From: Cohnella silvisoli
GTDB taxonomy: Bacteria > Bacillota > Bacilli > Paenibacillales > Paenibacillaceae
Length of the DNA stretch: 64,000 nucleotides
Assembly: GCF_021190915.1 (NCBI RefSeq)
Contig: NZ_JAIOAP010000018.1
Coordinates: 103,403-167,402, forward strand
Direction: 5' to 3'
The notes beneath the pieces are model-generated. The model had not been told where the DNA came from, did not search any database, and saw nothing but the letters and a program-made list of their open reading frames with translations. Every line of letters begins with the position of its first letter. Position 1 is the first letter of the stretch. Shown one piece after another: positions 61,863 to 64,000 of this stretch. Made by a program: the position numbers and the translations under genes.

Positions 61863-62726
61863 GTGCGATTTGGGAAGTACGCTGTAAAATCCCGTACTGG
61901 AGAGGTTAAACGTCAACGTTACCGTTGTAAGTCCTGTCGCCAAACGTTCAATGACCTTACAAATACCCCTCTGAAACGAACGAGGAGACCTCATATTTGG
62001 ATTTGCTTTATTGAATGTATGATTGAGGGTTATTCACTGAGAAAATGTGCAGAGCAGTTAAATGGTGAAGTCACGCACGTCACCTTGTTTTACTGGCGAC
62101 ATAAGATTCTTGCCGCTCTAAAGCAGACTCCAACTGAAGCGTTCCAAGGAATCGTTGAAATGGACGAAACGTATTTCTTATTCTCCGAAAAGGGCAAACG
62201 GAATATTGCCGATCGTAAGCCACGTAAACGCGGCGGAAAAGCCAAATATCGTGGTATTAGTAATGACCAAGTATGTGTACTCGTTGCCCGTGACCGTCAG
62301 AAAATGACTTACTCTGGCGTACTTGGGCGTGGACGTATTCGGACTACAAAATTGGATGAAGCGATTGGTGGTCATATATCTGACTCAAACGTGCTTTGCA
62401 CTGATTCGTGGAGAGCATTCAGTTCCTATGCGAATTCAAAGGGCTTGGCTCATTACCGATTTAAGTCCGACGGAAAGCAACGTGTAAAGGGCGTGTACCA
62501 TATCCAAAACGTAAACAGCTACCACAGCCGCTTAAAAAAGTGGATGGATCGCTTTAACGGCGTTGCAACTAAATATTTGCAACATTATTTGGCTTGGTTT
62601 CGTTACTTAGACAGCAAGGAATATGAGAATACAGCATCGAATAAGAAAAATATGTTGGTGAAATCATGCCTGTTTTCTGTGACCGACACGAATGACAAAC
62701 TTCGGCTTTCTGCTTATACTTGTTAA
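61863..62726 (+). pseudogene. IS1595-family-like transposase, N-terminus lost
   Basis: Transposase frame of about 287 residues with the second half of the zinc ribbon (YRCKSCRQTFNDLT), the catalytic MDETYF motif, CTDSWRAF and HIQNVNSYHSRLKKWMDRFNG as in the family. The first CxxC pair and roughly 40 N-terminal residues are missing: the frame is open only to a TAG at 61833 upstream, without a ribosome-binding site. It is therefore called a truncated copy. It is unrelated in detail to the transposase at 6775. Confidence 0.75.
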
Positions 62727-62737
62727 ACTAACTGGCA
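62723..62737. repeat. Right copy of the 15-base repeat
   Basis: TTAAACTAACTGGCA, direct orientation relative to 61784-61798, overlapping the transposase stop. Confidence 0.6.
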
Positions 62738-62791
62738 GTTTAAATTAGCAATCCATAAGAAACAACCCAAGCTGAAATGTGCTAAGCTGAT

Positions 62792-63069
62792 TTGGAGAAA
62801 CACGCAATAGAAATTCTGAGTACTGCCGACAATGTCATTTGGGGACGTGGGACTTATCAGGGAATGCACAGTTATTGGCCATCTGTGCCTTCGAACCCAT
62901 CAGCTTCGCAACATGAACGGAATCATGCCGAGTGGATCGAAAAGACAGCCAAAATCGTTTTTTCCACGACACTGGGGAAAGTCGAATGGAACAATTCCAG
63001 ATTGGTGAAAGAAAATGTCAAGGAATAGATCAAGAACCTCAAGCAGCAGGCAGGCGTTGGAAACTAATA
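62792..63069 (+). pseudogene. Fragment of a DHFR/RibD-family protein
   Basis: Frame reading EILSTADNVIWGRGTYQGM, NHAEWIEKTAKIVFSTTLGK, then a stop at 63026-63028 and IKNLKQQAGVG in the same frame. It lacks the N-terminal strand (usually SLDGYI) and the C-terminal half. Family members are YyaP/YwjB-like reductases of unknown substrate. The break lies beside the transposase remnant. Confidence 0.7.
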
Positions 63070-63088
63070 ATTGGAGGGAGTTATTGAA

Positions 63089-63649
63089 ATGGCAAAACTG
63101 ATCTACGCTAATAACATATCTTTGGACGGGTACATTGAGGACGAGCGCGGCAATTTCGATTGGGGGATATCCAATGACGAGACGTATGCGTTCTGGACTG
63201 GCTTCCAGCGGCCGATCGGCACCTTCCTATACGGGCGTCGACTCTACGAGAACATGGTGTACTGGGAGACGGCTGACGCCGGCGGCGATCAACCGGAGAT
63301 AAAGCAGGAATTCGCACAGACCTGGCGAGCGGCTGAGAAGATTGTATATTCCCGGACGCTTCAGGCAGTGTCAAGCGCCAGCACCAGGATAGAGCGCGAA
63401 TTCGATGCTGATGCGATCCGAAGGCTTAAGGAGTCTTCTGTAGCCGACATTACGATTGGCGGACCCGAGCTTGCCGGGCAGGCGATGAGCGCGGGACTGA
63501 TCGACGAGTGTCATCTGCTTCTTAATCCGATTGTCTTGGGTGGAGGGAAGCGAGCATTGCCGGACAACCTCAGCATGCGGCTCGAGCTGCTCGGTGAGCG
63601 CCGCTTCCAAGGCGGCGTTGTTCATCTTCACTACCGCGTGATCGTTTGA
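63089..63649 (+). CDS. Dihydrofolate reductase family protein (YyaP/RibD-like)
   Basis: Intact copy of 186 residues. NNISLDGYIEDERGNFDWG at the N-terminus, FLYGRRLYENM, WRAAEKIVYSRTLQ, ADITIGGPELAGQAMSAGLIDE and LNPIVLGGGKRALP are the family blocks. They form an NADPH-binding DHFR fold, but folate reduction is not expected. GGAGGGAG precedes ATG 63089 by 8 bases. The broken gene just upstream is a distinct family member, not a duplicate of this one. GC is higher than in the surrounding scar. Confidence 0.87.
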   Translation: MAKLIYANNISLDGYIEDERGNFDWGISNDETYAFWTGFQRPIGTFLYGRRLYENMVYWETADAGGDQPEIKQEFAQTWRAAEKIVYSRTLQAVSSASTRIEREFDADAIRRLKESSVADITIGGPELAGQAMSAGLIDECHLLLNPIVLGGGKRALPDNLSMRLELLGERRFQGGVVHLHYRVIV

Positions 63650-63713
63650 CCGCGACGCTAGAGTGAAATTCAGGAGATACGCTTTCGGACTTACTATAAT
63701 CAAGTGAAATTAC

Positions 63714-63745
63714 GAAGCCGGAAGTTATGAGCGGCTTCCATTTTT
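63714..63745 (+). terminator. Intrinsic terminator after the DHFR-family gene
   Basis: GAAGCCG pairs with CGGCTTC over an 11-base loop, followed by CATTTTT. Confidence 0.75.
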
Positions 63746-63772
63746 GAACTAACGAAGTACGATAGCTCAATA

Positions 63773-63798
63773 AGCCGCCTCTATAACGAGGCGGTTTT
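63773..63798 (+). terminator. Second intrinsic terminator
   Basis: CCGCCTC, TATAAC loop, GAGGCGG, then TTTT. Confidence 0.8.
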
Positions 63799-64000
63799 CT
63801 TATCGTAAAGATCAACATCAGGATTTAACATAGCCTATTAGAAAATGATGTTATTAAGTTAGTGCCATTTAATGGCAATCCGAAAGAAGTCCTCTTCCTC
63901 TATAGGGAGGGGATGAATTTCGGCTAGGCGAAGCCTAGAATCTTCGTGCTCGAAGTCATGACCTTAAAAACTTACAATGAGCTCGGAAATCTAGATATAA
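63799..64000. other. Gene-free end of window with several hairpins
   Basis: TGCCATT/AATGGCA (63864-63878), CCTCTTCC/GGGAGGGG near 63890-63915 and GGCT/AGCC in GGCTAGGCGAAGCC. No complete gene. The row of hairpins resembles the end or guide-RNA region of an IS200/IS605-type element cut by the window edge, but this is a guess. Confidence 0.3.

Overview
The window looks like chromosomal DNA of a Gram-positive endospore-former of the Paenibacillaceae (Paenibacillus/Cohnella-like). The reasons are purine-rich Shine-Dalgarno sites with frequent TTG/GTG starts, a Mn-dependent pyrophosphatase, separate adaA and adaB genes, HPr kinase, long-form HPF and many hairpin+T terminators. This placement is inferred from gene content, not from a database search. 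No rRNA, tRNA or CRISPR array was seen.

Layout. 1-2061: an alkylation-damage cluster, alkA (cut by the window edge) divergent from adaA-adaB, with an Ada-box-like sequence between them. 2137-6430: housekeeping genes (ppaC, a flavin-dependent monooxygenase, a zinc-ribbon protein, a phosphoesterase, a radical SAM/SPASM protein). 6518-8005: an IS1595-type transposase between two sets of short repeats. 8230-9601: an RsgA-type ribosome GTPase behind a consensus promoter, a short leader peptide and an attenuator-like terminator. 9653-14806: M42 peptidase; a Tat-exported two-domain multicopper oxidase, a ZIP transporter and a 56-residue TatA in one operon; a DUF445 protein.

15060-34265 is a 19-kb insecticidal toxin complex (Tc) locus. 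A fused TcB-TcC protein with a papain-fold-like C-terminal toxin comes first, then a TcA subunit split over two overlapping genes. It ends against a decayed solute-binding-protein gene. 35994-42788 is a divergent AraC regulator plus five tightly coupled genes. Together they read as a complete route from L-galactose to 2-keto-3-deoxygluconate.

42843-50847 holds small genes, SRPBCC proteins, a DHA2 efflux pump behind a MerR-type promoter, DoxX, an HPF-HprK pair joined by a 12-G tract, and a MerR/membrane-protein pair. 51025-61702 holds transporters (ArsB/NhaD-type, EamA, CorA), a secreted protein of unknown role, a MocR regulator, a PAP2-like protein, a TnpB element, an alcohol dehydrogenase and a beta-lactamase-fold hydrolase. 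61784-64000 is a scarred area with a truncated IS1595-type transposase, a broken and an intact DHFR-family gene, and hairpins of unknown origin.

The strongest candidates for new biology are the leader-peptide attenuator of the rsgA paralogue, LexA-like boxes in front of two unrelated transposon genes, the Tat oxidase/ZIP/TatA operon, the toxin end of the Tc protein, and the L-galactose operon in a Gram-positive context.
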